Assembly: GCF_023016525.1 (NCBI RefSeq)
Contig: NZ_JALKCG010000001.1
Coordinates: 744,001-808,000, forward strand
From: Ancylobacter koreensis
Lineage (GTDB): Bacteria; Pseudomonadota; Alphaproteobacteria; Rhizobiales; Xanthobacteraceae
Direction of reading: 5' to 3'
DNA length: 64,000 bases
The notes under the pieces were generated by a model. It was not told the origin of the DNA. It saw only the letters and a list, made by a program, of their open reading frames with translations, and ran no database searches. Below are positions 40,342 through 49,174 of this stretch, one piece after another (position 1 is the first letter of the stretch; every line of letters starts with the position of its first letter). Both the position numbers and the translations under genes were made by a program.

Positions 40342-41265
40342 TCAGGACGCGAACTGCGCCAGCAGGGCTTTGTCGACCTTGCAGATATAGGTGTATTTCG
40401 GGTTCACCACCTGGGTGCAGCGCGCCTCCGCGATCTGCCCGAGCAGCATGTAGCCCTCGGCGGCGGGGATTCCGTACTCATCCTCCAGCCAGTAGATCAT
40501 CTCCTGGAAGGCGATGCGCATCGCGTCCTCCAGCGGACGGGCGCAGCCGAGCGTGCAGATATGCGTCGGCGTCTCGATGCGGGGATGACCCAGCCGGGCC
40601 GGCGCCGCCTTCAGCGAGACCTTTACGGTGAGCGTCGCCGCCACCTCGATAGCGCCCATGCCGTTGGCCTCGCCGTCGCCCTGCAGCGCATGGCAATCGC
40701 CGAGGAAGAGATGGGCGCCCTCGTGGTTCACCCGGAACATCACGATGTTGCCGTCGGTGATCTCCTGCACGTCGAGATTGCCGCCATGGGTGCCGTTGTC
40801 GACGGTGAGCACCGCCCCATGGACCGGGGCGACGCCCGCCACCCCGATCATCGGGCGGACGGGGAGCTTCACCTTGTCGCTCCAGTGCACCACGCCGTCA
40901 CCGATCGCGACGACGCGGGTCTGCATGCCGAATTCCTTCTGCCGCACCCAGTCCGGGAACATGCCGATGCCGGGCCACAGTGCGGTGAAGCCGAGCGTGT
41001 CGACCTCCATCTTCACGATCTCCAGCACCAGCATGTCGCCGGGCTTCGCGCCCTTTACCTCGATGGGGCCGGTGGCGCCGTTCACATAGGGAAGCGTGAC
41101 GTCGGCGGCCGTGAGCTGCTGGCCCACATGACGGATCGTGCCGTCATTGGCGTTGATCGCGCATTCGACGACGAAGGTCTCGCCGGGCGCGACGCTGGCG
41201 ACGAAGGCGTCGTTCGCCGACAGGGCATATTTGATGTTGCCGGCTTTCGAGACACGCTGGTTCAT
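40342..41265 (-). CDS. Acetamidase/formamidase family protein
   Basis: This 307-aa protein is of the FmdA_AmdA family, which hydrolyses short amides to ammonia and a carboxylate. Landmarks are AKPGDMLVLEIVKMEVDTLG, AVLTVDNGTHGGNLDVQEIT and HLFLGDCHALQGDGEANGMG. The start at 41265 (MNQRVSKAG) has GGAG 5 bases upstream and is preferred to the ATG at 41283. It is the last gene of a NitT/TauT-type ABC operon, so the transporter probably brings in its amide substrate. A second, distinct family member lies at 50629-51564. Confidence 0.86.
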   Translation of the reverse strand: MNQRVSKAGNIKYALSANDAFVASVAPGETFVVECAINANDGTIRHVGQQLTAADVTLPYVNGATGPIEVKGAKPGDMLVLEIVKMEVDTLGFTALWPGIGMFPDWVRQKEFGMQTRVVAIGDGVVHWSDKVKLPVRPMIGVAGVAPVHGAVLTVDNGTHGGNLDVQEITDGNIVMFRVNHEGAHLFLGDCHALQGDGEANGMGAIEVAATLTVKVSLKAAPARLGHPRIETPTHICTLGCARPLEDAMRIAFQEMIYWLEDEYGIPAAEGYMLLGQIAEARCTQVVNPKYTYICKVDKALLAQFAS

Positions 41266-41306
41266 GGTCACTCCATTGGGCACTGAAACGCGGAAGGTCG
41301 GGTTGC

Positions 41307-42170
41307 TCAGCTAAGACGCCGCCAGGGCATGAGCAGCTTTTCCACCTTGCCGACGATGAAGGTGAGGACGAGGGCGAGCGCGATGGTGGCCACCAGCGCG
41401 GCGAACACCTTGGGGATGATGTAGAGCGAGCCGGCCTTGAAGATGGCGTGGCCGAGCCCTTCCGAGGACGACATGAACTCGCCGACGATGGCGCCGATCA
41501 GCGCGAAGCCGACGGTGAGCTTCAGCCCGGCGAAGATGTCGGCGAGCGAGGCCGGCACCACCAGCTTGCGGAAGATCTGGAACTTCGAGGCGCCCAGCGT
41601 GCGCATCAGGTTGATCTGGTCCTCGTCGACCCCGACCGCGCCCTTGTAGGAGGTGACGAGCGCGACGATCACCACCGAGAGCGTCGACATGGCGATCTTC
41701 GAGGTCAGCCCGGTGCCGAACCAGATGATGATGATCGGCGCCAGCGCGATGATCGGGATTGAGCCCAGCGCGATGACGAAGGGCTCGATGACCCGCGAGA
41801 CGAAGCGCGAGTACCAGAGCGACAGCCCGATCAGCGTGCCGATGACGTTGCCGACCGCGAAGCCCAGCAGCGTCTCGACGCCGGTGACATAGGTGTCGCG
41901 CCACAGGCTGCCGTCCTTCGCCATCGTCATCAGGAAGCCGGCGATGGCCGAGGGCGAGCCGAACATGAAGGCCGTCTGCTTGTCGAAGACGGTCATGTAT
42001 TCCCAGAACGCCAGGAAGGCGGCGAGCAGGGCGACCTGCGAGAGGATGACAAGCGCGGTGGCGCGCCGGCGTGCACGCCGGTGGGCGGCAAGGCGGGCCG
42101 CCGCGCGATCGGCGGCCTCATCGGCGGCCGCGTCGGGTTTGGCGGGGGTGAAGGTGGCGGAAGCGTCCAT
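41307..42170 (-). CDS. NitT/TauT-type ABC transporter permease
   Basis: This 287-aa permease has a charged alanine-rich N-terminal tail (about 1-38) and six membrane segments. The SsuC/TauC-type EAA region appears as TLGASKFQIFRKLVVPASLADIFAGL. A single permease gene is present, as normal for this class, which forms a homodimer. It lies between the ATPase gene (10 bp upstream) and the amidase gene (41 bp downstream). Confidence 0.88.
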   Translation of the reverse strand: MDASATFTPAKPDAAADEAADRAAARLAAHRRARRRATALVILSQVALLAAFLAFWEYMTVFDKQTAFMFGSPSAIAGFLMTMAKDGSLWRDTYVTGVETLLGFAVGNVIGTLIGLSLWYSRFVSRVIEPFVIALGSIPIIALAPIIIIWFGTGLTSKIAMSTLSVVIVALVTSYKGAVGVDEDQINLMRTLGASKFQIFRKLVVPASLADIFAGLKLTVGFALIGAIVGEFMSSSEGLGHAIFKAGSLYIIPKVFAALVATIALALVLTFIVGKVEKLLMPWRRLS

Positions 42171-42180
42171 GCCGCTCCTC

Positions 42181-43008
42181 CTATTGCCGCGTCACGTCGA
42201 GATCGGCCCAGATGCGCCGGACATAGTCGACGAATCCCGCGCTCTCGCGGGCGGCGATCATGTCGGTGCGCTCGGTGCCGAGCGCGATGTCGTAGACCGC
42301 CTTCACCCGCGTCGGCCGCTTGGTCAGCACGATCACCCGGTCGGCGATGGAGACCGCCTCCTCGATGTCGTGGGTGATCAGCAGCACCGAGCGGCGGCTC
42401 TCGCGCACCAGCCGGGCGGTGTCGCTCTCGATCAGCAGCTTGGTCTGGAAGTCGAGCGCGGCGAAGGGTTCGTCGAGCAGCAGCACGTCCGGCTCGTTGA
42501 CGAGGGTGCGCGCGAGCGCCACGCGCTGGCGCATGCCGCCCGACAGCGTGGTGGGGTAGTGCTCGGCGAAGCCGTGCAGGCCGAGCTTGTCGAGCACCAC
42601 ATGGCTGCGCTCCTCGGCGTCGGACAGCGAGACGCCGCGTATCTCCAGCCCGAGCATCACGTTGCGCAGCGCCGTGCGCCACGGCAGCAGCAGGTCCTTC
42701 TGCAGCATGTAGCCGACGCCGGAGGGCTGGCCGGAAATCTCCCGGCCGTGCCAGCGTATGCGGCCGGAATCGGCGCCGATGAGCCCGCACAGCGTGTTGA
42801 GCAGCGTGGTCTTGCCGCAGCCGGAGGGGCCGACGATGGCGACGATCTCGCCCTCGTTCAGCGTCAGCGACAGGTCGCCGATGACGGGCACGATGCGCCC
42901 GTCCGCGTCGTAGCTCTTGGCCACGTGCTCGACGACGAGGGGCGGCGTGCCGGCCGGAGCCATGCCCACCGCCCCTGCCGCGATGGCGGGGGTGTCCACC
43001 GCGTTCAC
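42181..43008 (-). CDS. NitT/TauT-type ABC transporter ATPase
   Basis: This ATPase of about 275 aa has Walker A GPSGCGKTT, Q-loop MLQKDLLLPW, signature LSGGMRQRVALARTL and Walker B VLLLDEPFAALD with ITHDIEEAV. I place the start at a GTG (43008) that overlaps the binding-protein stop by 4 bp (GTGA); an ATG at 42963 is an alternative that removes 15 residues. All catalytic motifs are intact. Confidence 0.85.
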   Translation of the reverse strand: MNAVDTPAIAAGAVGMAPAGTPPLVVEHVAKSYDADGRIVPVIGDLSLTLNEGEIVAIVGPSGCGKTTLLNTLCGLIGADSGRIRWHGREISGQPSGVGYMLQKDLLLPWRTALRNVMLGLEIRGVSLSDAEERSHVVLDKLGLHGFAEHYPTTLSGGMRQRVALARTLVNEPDVLLLDEPFAALDFQTKLLIESDTARLVRESRRSVLLITHDIEEAVSIADRVIVLTKRPTRVKAVYDIALGTERTDMIAARESAGFVDYVRRIWADLDVTRQ

Positions 43009-44027
43009 CCGAGCTGCTTGATGGCCTTCTCGGCGAAGGAGTTGTCGATGATCTCCTCGAACTTCACCGTGCCCTTGGCGTTGCCGAGATAGACCTGCAT
43101 GTCCATCAGGTTCGCCCACTGGTCCGGCTTGGTGATCACCGACTGCGCCGGGATGAGGTACTTCAGCTCGGCGTCGATGGCCTTGTCGACGACCTCGCCC
43201 GGCAGGTCCGGGAATTCGAGGCGGGCCACCTTCTTGGCGAAGGCGGGGTCGGCATAGGTCTTGCGCGAGGCCTCCTCGAAGGAGGTCACGAGCGCCTGCA
43301 CCATGGCCGGGTCCTTCTCGATGGTCGAGGGCAGCACCATGATGCCGGTGTTGCAGAACGGGCCGATATAGTTCGAGAAGTCGAACACGACCTTGGAGCC
43401 CTGTGCCTCGGCGGCGGCGACGCTCGGCTGGTAGGCCACCGCCATGTCGGCCTGACCGGCGAGCATGGCGCCGATCTCGGTGCCGGGGTTGACCGGCACG
43501 ATGGTCACATCCGTGCCGAGCTTCATGCCGGCCTTCTCCACCATGCGCTTGGTGACGGAGAAATTGGTGTTCGGCTCCGGCGAGGTGACGACCTTCTTGC
43601 CCATGAGGTCCTTCGGGTCGGTGAAGGGCTCCATGGTCTTGGAGACGCCGAAATAATGGGCGCGCTGCACGACGGTGCCGACGACGACGCCCGGCCCGCC
43701 ATTCTCGCGCGAGATCTGCGCCATGGTGGCGTCGCCGATGGCGAAGTCGGCCGAGCCGCCGAGCACGGCGGCGAAGGTCTGGGTGTCGCCGCCGGCGGCG
43801 GAGACCTTCATGTCCAGCCCGTTCTTCTCGAAGATGCCGGCATGCATGCCGACATAGAGGTTGATGTAGCCGAGGTTGTGCACGGCCTCGCTGAAGTTGA
43901 CCGTCTTCAGCGTGGCGGCGCGGGCGCTCCCGCCGAGATAGGGCGCGGCGACGAGGCCGCCGGCCACCAGCGCGGAGGTCTTCAGGAAACCGCGACGATC
44001 GAAACCCTTGCTCACGATATTGGACAT
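43005..44027 (-). CDS. NitT/TauT-type ABC substrate-binding protein
   Basis: This 340-aa protein has a twin-arginine signal (FDRRGFLKTSALVAGGLVAA, cleavage near ARA) and the NMT1/SsuA-like fold, with VGMHAGIFEKNGLDMKVSAA and GGSADFAIGDATMAQISREN. It starts at 44027 with GGAGAG 6 bases upstream. Ligands of this class include nitrate, sulfonates and pyrimidine precursors; the linked amidase suggests an amide or amide-containing compound. Confidence 0.87.
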   Translation of the reverse strand: MSNIVSKGFDRRGFLKTSALVAGGLVAAPYLGGSARAATLKTVNFSEAVHNLGYINLYVGMHAGIFEKNGLDMKVSAAGGDTQTFAAVLGGSADFAIGDATMAQISRENGGPGVVVGTVVQRAHYFGVSKTMEPFTDPKDLMGKKVVTSPEPNTNFSVTKRMVEKAGMKLGTDVTIVPVNPGTEIGAMLAGQADMAVAYQPSVAAAEAQGSKVVFDFSNYIGPFCNTGIMVLPSTIEKDPAMVQALVTSFEEASRKTYADPAFAKKVARLEFPDLPGEVVDKAIDAELKYLIPAQSVITKPDQWANLMDMQVYLGNAKGTVKFEEIIDNSFAEKAIKQLG

Positions 44028-44314
44028 GACGTGCTCTCCGCTTCCCGATGTGGCCTGCCCGATCCGGCGGGCGCCCTGGCAAGGAGGAGAAGACCCCCGG
44101 CGGGCGCACACAAGGCAAAATAGAGCGCAGGAAAATGCCGCCGGCGGGGGCAGAAAGCCCCTGCGCCGGTTTGGTGGCATGTTTGACATTACCCGTGCGT
44201 GATTCGCGCACCCCGCCCTGCACAGGGGGACGGCATGCCGGCTATTCGTTTCGCGCGCCCATTTCCATTATGGCGCTTTTGACATTTACGCCGCCTAACA
44301 AACGCGCAGCCCGC
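44028..44314. other. Gap upstream of the NitT/TauT operon
   Basis: This 287-bp gap holds the promoter of the minus-strand operon, not confidently located. Two copies of TTTGACATT occur at 44182-44190 and 44278-44286 on the plus strand, without a plus-strand gene after them. Confidence 0.35.
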
Positions 44315-44689
44315 TCACCGCGCGACGCGCACCGAGGCGAAGCGGCCCACGACGGCGCCGCCGCAGCGGTCCGCCGCCAGCACGGAGGCGCGGTGCGGCT
44401 GGAGGGGGCCGGCGCCGCGCACGAGATGGGGCTGCTCGCCGGGCAAGGGCGGGTGGTGCAGGCGCTGGGAGAGGTTGCTCACCAGCGCGCGCAGGCGGCG
44501 GTTCTCCGCCTCCAGCTCCTTCATCTGCATCACGGCCGGGGCGCTCAGCCCGCCGAAGCGGCGGCGCCAGCGGTAGAAGGTGCGCAGCGAGACCTGCGCG
44601 GTGCGGCAGATCTCGTCCACCGGCACGCCCGCATCGGCTTCCTGGATGAGATGGATGATCTCGCTTTCGGTGAACTGCGAACGTCGCAT
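44315..44689 (-). CDS. Orphan IS3 OrfA-like transposase/HTH protein
   Basis: This 124-aa protein begins MRRSQFTESEIIHLIQEADA and continues VDEICRTAQVSLRTFYRWRRRFGG, the HTH_Tnp_1 domain of IS3-family OrfA. A leucine-zipper stretch follows (MKELEAENRRLRALVSNL). Residues after about 80 do not look like an OrfA end and form a proline/histidine-rich tail. No OrfB or programmed frameshift follows, and I see no flanking inverted repeats, so it is either an IS remnant or a domesticated DNA-binding protein. Its position beside urtA is suggestive only. Confidence 0.65.
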   Translation of the reverse strand: MRRSQFTESEIIHLIQEADAGVPVDEICRTAQVSLRTFYRWRRRFGGLSAPAVMQMKELEAENRRLRALVSNLSQRLHHPPLPGEQPHLVRGAGPLQPHRASVLAADRCGGAVVGRFASVRVAR

Positions 44690-45142
44690 CGGATCGTCCT
44701 CATGAAAGTTGACGGATCGGATAACGGTCGGATGTCTCCCTTGCGGCCCGCCGGGCCCCATGCCCGGAAAGCCCGTCGTCGCCCCTGCGCCGCCGGATGA
44801 GGCGACGGCCGTCAGCCGCCCATCGGATAAGCATGCGCTTAATATGAGCACACTATAGACGATCGGCCCGCGAGGTGAACGACTTTATTGCGTTGCAGCG
44901 CAAGGCCGCCGCCGGGTGAGCGATGGTGACTGCCGGTACCGGGCGCCGCGCCTGCCCGGCACGCCTCCCGAGGCGCCGACACGCGGCGCGGACGCACCCG
45001 CACAAGTGGCAATCGTGCCAGAAACCGTGACGGCGCCGGCCTTATGACGCGCCATTGGGCAGGGCTGAACAATATATGAAGTTGTAAGGGAGCCGCCGCT
45101 CGACAGAATTCCGGCATCTTGCGAACACTCGAGGTGTCGAAC
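44690..45142. promoter_or_regulatory. 453-bp divergent region upstream of urtA
   Basis: No gene is seen. Two AT-rich stretches, 44835-44890 and 45050-45090, are likely promoter positions for the minus-strand OrfA-like gene and for urtA. TGGCA (45007-45011) and TGCCA (45016-45020) form a 5-bp inverted repeat about 125 bp before urtA, a possible operator. I could not find a convincing sigma-54 site, although urea/amide transport is often nitrogen-controlled. Confidence 0.4.
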
Positions 45143-46384
45143 ATGGTCAAGTTCTCCCGGCGTTCCTTCCTGCAGGCGAGCGGCCTCGCCGCCGCCGGCA
45201 TCGCCTCTCCCGCCGTCCTGCGCAGCGCGATGGCGCAGTCCGGCCCCGTCAAACTCGGCTGCCTCTTCTCCTCCTCCGGCACCATGGCCAATCTCGAAGG
45301 CCGGCTGAACTATGTGGTGAAGATGGCCGCCGACGAGATCAACGCGAAGGGCGGCGTCAACGGGCGCACCATCGACGTGCTGGTCTCCGATCCCGCTTCC
45401 GACTGGCCGCTCTACGCCCAGACCGCCAAGCAGATGCTGCAGCAGGAGAAGGTCTCCGCGCTGTTCGGCTGCTGGACCTCGGTCTCGCGCAAGACCGTGC
45501 TGCCGGTGGTCGAGCAGGAGAACGGCCTGCTCTACTATCCGCTGCACTTCGAGGGCGACGAGAACTCCAAGAACGTCGTCTACGCCAACTCGCCGCCGGC
45601 CAGCTCCGTGCTGCCCGCCGTCGACTATCTGATGGGCGAGGAAGGCGTCTCGGCCAAGCGCTTCTTCATGCTTGGCTCGGATTATGTGTGGCCGCGCACC
45701 ATCAACAAGCAGCTCAAGGGCTACTTCAAGTCGAAGGGCATTCCCGAGACCGCCTGGAAGGAGGAATACGTTCCCTTCGGCTTCTCCAACTTCCAGACGC
45801 TGGTCAACCAGATCCGCGCCTTCGCGGACCAGGGCGGCGGCCAGCCGGTGGTCATCCTCACCGTGGTCGGAAACTCGATCCCGGACTTCATGCGCGAATT
45901 CGCCAACCAGGGCATCCTCGCCACCGATATCCCGGTGCTCGGCCTCGACATGGTGGAGGCCGACCTCGAAGGCCTCGACACCTCCAAGCTGGTCGGCCAC
46001 CTCAATTGCTGGGCCTATCTGCAGAACGCCAAGGGCCCCGCGAACGAGGCGTTCCTGAAGAACTGGGCGGCCTATGTGAAGGCCAAGAACGTGCCCTTCA
46101 GCGGCGACGTCTCCATCGACCCGATGGTCTCGGCCTATGATTCGGTGCATCTGTGGGCGATGGCGGCGGCGAAGGCCGGCTCCTTCGACGTGCCGGAGGT
46201 CTCCAAGGCCTTCGCCGGCCTGACCTTCGACTGCCCGTCGGGCTACAAGATCTCGATGACCGGCGAAAACAACTACGTCGCCCGCGGCGTGTTCATCGGC
46301 TCGGTCAACGACAAACAGGGCTTCGACATCCTCTGGCAGTCCAAGGACACGCCGAAGCCCGTGCCGTTCAGCCCCTATGGCTGA
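45143..46384 (+). CDS. urtA: Urea/short-chain amide ABC transporter substrate-binding protein
   Basis: This 413-aa protein has a twin-arginine signal (SRRSFLQASGLAAAGIASPA, cleavage near MAQ) and the leucine-binding-type fold of UrtA, with LGCLFSSSGTMANLEGRLNY, SALFGCWTSVSRKTVLPVVE and LYYPLHFEGDENSKNV, all characteristic. GAGG lies 8 bases before the ATG at 45143. With urtBCDE it forms a high-affinity importer; the neighbouring formamidase-family gene suggests that formamide or acetamide may be carried as well as, or rather than, urea. Confidence 0.92.
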   Translation: MVKFSRRSFLQASGLAAAGIASPAVLRSAMAQSGPVKLGCLFSSSGTMANLEGRLNYVVKMAADEINAKGGVNGRTIDVLVSDPASDWPLYAQTAKQMLQQEKVSALFGCWTSVSRKTVLPVVEQENGLLYYPLHFEGDENSKNVVYANSPPASSVLPAVDYLMGEEGVSAKRFFMLGSDYVWPRTINKQLKGYFKSKGIPETAWKEEYVPFGFSNFQTLVNQIRAFADQGGGQPVVILTVVGNSIPDFMREFANQGILATDIPVLGLDMVEADLEGLDTSKLVGHLNCWAYLQNAKGPANEAFLKNWAAYVKAKNVPFSGDVSIDPMVSAYDSVHLWAMAAAKAGSFDVPEVSKAFAGLTFDCPSGYKISMTGENNYVARGVFIGSVNDKQGFDILWQSKDTPKPVPFSPYG

Positions 46385-46410
46385 GCACGGCACGCAACCT
46401 TCCTGACCCC

Positions 46411-46450
46411 TCAAGGGACGGCCGTTCCCCGCCGGGAGCGGCCGTCTTGA
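46411..46450 (+). terminator. Hairpin between urtA and urtB (attenuator-like)
   Basis: ACGGCCG (46419-46425) pairs with CGGCCGT (46439-46445), and TCAAG (46411-46415) with CTTGA (46446-46450) across a 2-nt bulge. It lies in the 73-bp gap and lacks a T-run, so it probably stabilises urtA mRNA or causes partial termination, giving more binding protein than permease. Confidence 0.5.
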
Positions 46451-46457
46451 GTTCCCG

Positions 46458-48080
46458 ATGACGCAGAAAGTCCCGCCGCTCCTCCTTCTCGGCCTGCTGG
46501 CCGGCGCGCTGCTGGCGCCGGCTTCCCCGGTGCGCGCGGACAGTCTCGACCGCGCGGCGCTGGTGCAGGAGCTGTGCGGCGATGCCGGCGCGATGGGCAA
46601 GGCCGGCGCCACCCTGGTCACCACCGCCGCCGCCGGCAGCGCGGAGGACCGGGAGTGGGCCGCCCCGCTCGCCCGCGCCGCCATCGACCGCAAGCTCGCC
46701 TGCGACGAGGCCGGTGCCATGCTCGACGAGGGCGGTCTCGACGCGGTGACGCGGGCGCCCCGCGCGGCTGCCGGCACGCCGCGCTCGCCGCTGCTGAGCC
46801 TGAAGAACCGCCCGGTCTTCGAACTGGCGGACGCCGCCTTCGCGCTGCGCGGCTCCCCCGCCGTCGCCCAGCGCACCGCCGCGCTGAAGACGCTGGAGCG
46901 CCGCCCGGCGCTGATCCCCGAAGGTCTTCTGGAAGGCGCCGCCGCCGCCGAGAGCGACGCCGGGCTGAGGGAGCAGATCGACACCCTTTCCCAGACCGCG
47001 GCGCTCAACGCCTCGGACCCGGCCGCCCGCATCCGCGCCATCGGCCGGGTGGCGGAAAACCCCAGCCGGCGCGCGCTCACCCGCATCTCGGCGCTGACCG
47101 CCGATCCCGCCTACGCGGCGAACCCCGACTTCCGCACAGCGGTGGACGACGCCACGCGCCGCATCGAGCGCGGCATCGCCATCGGCGACACGCTGGCTAC
47201 GCTGTATAATGGACTGAGCTTCGCCTCGATCCTGTTCATGGCCGCCATCGGCCTCGCCATCATCTTCGGGCTGATGGGCGTCATCAACCTCGCCCAGGGC
47301 GAGCTGATCATGATCGGCGCCTATGTCACCTGGCTGGTGCAGCAGGGCCTGCGCCATGCCGCGCCCGGCCTGCTCGACTGGTATCTCGTCCTCGCCATCC
47401 CTGTCGCCTTCCTCGCCACGGCGGGGATCGGCATCGCGCTGGAGACGCTGCTGCTGCGCCATCTCTACAAGCGCCCGCTGATGAGCCTGCTCGCCACCTG
47501 GGCGGTGAGCCTGTTCCTCGTCAACATCGTGCGCGTGGTGTTCGGCACCCAGAACATGCAGTTCGAGACGCCGTTCTACGTCTCCGGCGGCGTGCCCGTC
47601 ATCGGCGACTTCATCTTCACCTGGAACCGCATGTTCGCCATTGCCTTCGCCGCGGTGACGCTGGCGCTGACATGGCTGGTGGTGCGCAAGACGCCGCTCG
47701 GGCTCAACATCCGCGCGGTGACGCAGAACCGCGACATGGCGGCCTGCATCGGCATCCCGACGCGGCGGGTCGACATGATGGCGTTCGGCCTCGGCTCGGG
47801 CCTCGCAGGGCTCGCGGGACTGGCGCTTTCGCCGATCTACAGCGTGAACCCGCAGATGGGGCAGAACTTCATCATCGACAGCTTCATGGTCGTGGTGCTC
47901 GGCGGCGTCGGCACCATCGCCGGCACGGTGGTCGCCGCGCTCGGCATCGGCCAGATCAACGTGCTGATCGAGCCGCTCTGGGGTGCCGTCGCCGCCAAGG
48001 TCATCGTGCTCCTGATGATCATCGCCTTCCTGCAATGGCGGCCGGAAGGGCTGTTCGCCGTGAAGGGGCGCCGCAAATGA
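46458..48080 (+). CDS. urtB: Urea ABC transporter permease UrtB
   Basis: This 540-aa permease has a signal-like N-terminus and a long periplasmic extension (about 28-245) typical of UrtB, then the LivH-type membrane domain with GVINLAQGELIMIGAY and VLGGVGTIAGTVVAALGIGQ. It ends FAVKGRRK and overlaps urtC by 4 bp (ATGA). It pairs with UrtC as the channel. The N-terminal extension has no known function. Confidence 0.92.
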   Translation: MTQKVPPLLLLGLLAGALLAPASPVRADSLDRAALVQELCGDAGAMGKAGATLVTTAAAGSAEDREWAAPLARAAIDRKLACDEAGAMLDEGGLDAVTRAPRAAAGTPRSPLLSLKNRPVFELADAAFALRGSPAVAQRTAALKTLERRPALIPEGLLEGAAAAESDAGLREQIDTLSQTAALNASDPAARIRAIGRVAENPSRRALTRISALTADPAYAANPDFRTAVDDATRRIERGIAIGDTLATLYNGLSFASILFMAAIGLAIIFGLMGVINLAQGELIMIGAYVTWLVQQGLRHAAPGLLDWYLVLAIPVAFLATAGIGIALETLLLRHLYKRPLMSLLATWAVSLFLVNIVRVVFGTQNMQFETPFYVSGGVPVIGDFIFTWNRMFAIAFAAVTLALTWLVVRKTPLGLNIRAVTQNRDMAACIGIPTRRVDMMAFGLGSGLAGLAGLALSPIYSVNPQMGQNFIIDSFMVVVLGGVGTIAGTVVAALGIGQINVLIEPLWGAVAAKVIVLLMIIAFLQWRPEGLFAVKGRRK

Positions 48081-49174
48081 GCCGCACCAGCGCAAATCTG
48101 CCCTTCACCCTGCTGATCGCCGTCATCGTTGTCGCGGCGGGCGCCATGCCGGCGCTGTCGGGCACCTCGTTCGAACTGTCGCGCTACCTCACCAACGCCA
48201 TCGGCCAGCTCGCCGCCTTCGCGGTGCTGGCGATCTCGCTGGACCTCATCTGGGGGTATCTCGGCATCCTGTCGCTCGGCCACGGGCTGTTCTTCGCCAT
48301 CGGCGGCTATGTGATGGCGATGTACCTGCTCAAGCATTCCTTCGTGGTGACGGGCACGGTGCCGGATTTCCTCCAGTTCATGGGCTGGAAGGAGTTCCCC
48401 TTCTACTGGGCGGGCTTCGACGTCTTCCCCTATGCGTTCGCCGTGGCGGTGGCGGTCACGCTGCTGATCTCCGGCATCTTCGGCTATGTGTCGTTCCGCT
48501 CGCGGGTGGGCGGTGTCTATTTCGCCATCATCACGCAGGCGCTGGTCTATGTCGCCATGCTGCTGATGTTCCGCAACGACACCGGCTTCGGCGGCAATAA
48601 CGGCATGACCGGGTTTTCCGTGCTGTTCGGCTGGCCGATGGGCACATCAGGCATGATCACCGCGCTGGCGGTCGCCTCCCTGCTGGCGCTGGCGCTGGTG
48701 CTGGTGGCGTGCCGCCGGCTGGTCGGCAGCCGCTTCGGCGCGCTGATGCTGGCGACGCGCGACGACGAGACCCGCCTGCGCACGCTCGGCTACGAGACGC
48801 TGCGGCTCAAGCTCATCGTCTGGTGCCTTTCGGCGCTGATCGCCATGCTGGCCGGCATGCTCTACGTGCCGCAGGTCGGCATCATCAATCCGCGCGTGCT
48901 CTCGCCGGAACTGTCGCTGGAGATCGCGGTCTGGGTCGCCATCGGCGGGCGCGGGCATCTGGTGGGCGCGGTGATCGGTGCGCTGCTGGTCAATGCGGTG
49001 AAGTTCTGGCTGTCCTCGGCGGCGCCGGACATCTGGCCCTTCATCCTCTCGGGGCTGATCGTGCTCGTCGTGCTGGTCTTCCCCAACGGGCTGATGGACC
49101 TCGCCAAGCTCCGGCTGACCCGGCCGATGGGCCCCAGGCGCATGGCCACCGAGCTTGAGGAGGCGCGCCCGTGA
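48077..49174 (+). CDS. urtC: Urea ABC transporter permease UrtC
   Basis: This 365-aa LivM-type permease begins MSRTSANLPFTLLIAVIVVA and has DLIWGYLGILSLGHGLFFAIG and the EAA-like ATRDDETRLRTLGYETLRLK. The start overlaps urtB, and its stop overlaps urtD by 4 bp (GTGA). About ten membrane segments are visible. Confidence 0.92.
   Translation: MSRTSANLPFTLLIAVIVVAAGAMPALSGTSFELSRYLTNAIGQLAAFAVLAISLDLIWGYLGILSLGHGLFFAIGGYVMAMYLLKHSFVVTGTVPDFLQFMGWKEFPFYWAGFDVFPYAFAVAVAVTLLISGIFGYVSFRSRVGGVYFAIITQALVYVAMLLMFRNDTGFGGNNGMTGFSVLFGWPMGTSGMITALAVASLLALALVLVACRRLVGSRFGALMLATRDDETRLRTLGYETLRLKLIVWCLSALIAMLAGMLYVPQVGIINPRVLSPELSLEIAVWVAIGGRGHLVGAVIGALLVNAVKFWLSSAAPDIWPFILSGLIVLVVLVFPNGLMDLAKLRLTRPMGPRRMATELEEARP

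Noticed and set aside
44182-44286. Two TTGACA-containing repeats as plus-strand promoters
   Set aside because: No matching -10 hexamers at suitable spacing and no plus-strand gene follows before the divergent urtA region.
44048-44800. A 250-codon plus-strand open frame across the OrfA-like gene
   Set aside because: The minus-strand frame contains a clear HTH_Tnp_1 domain, and the plus-strand frame has none.
45001-45024. Possible sigma-54 promoter upstream of urtA
   Set aside because: TGGCA is present but the required TTGC element at the right spacing is absent; it is better described as a short inverted repeat.
44690-45142. Guanidine/ykkC-type riboswitch upstream of urtA
   Set aside because: Considered because urea- and amide-linked transporters sometimes carry it, but I could not find the conserved paired ACGR motifs.
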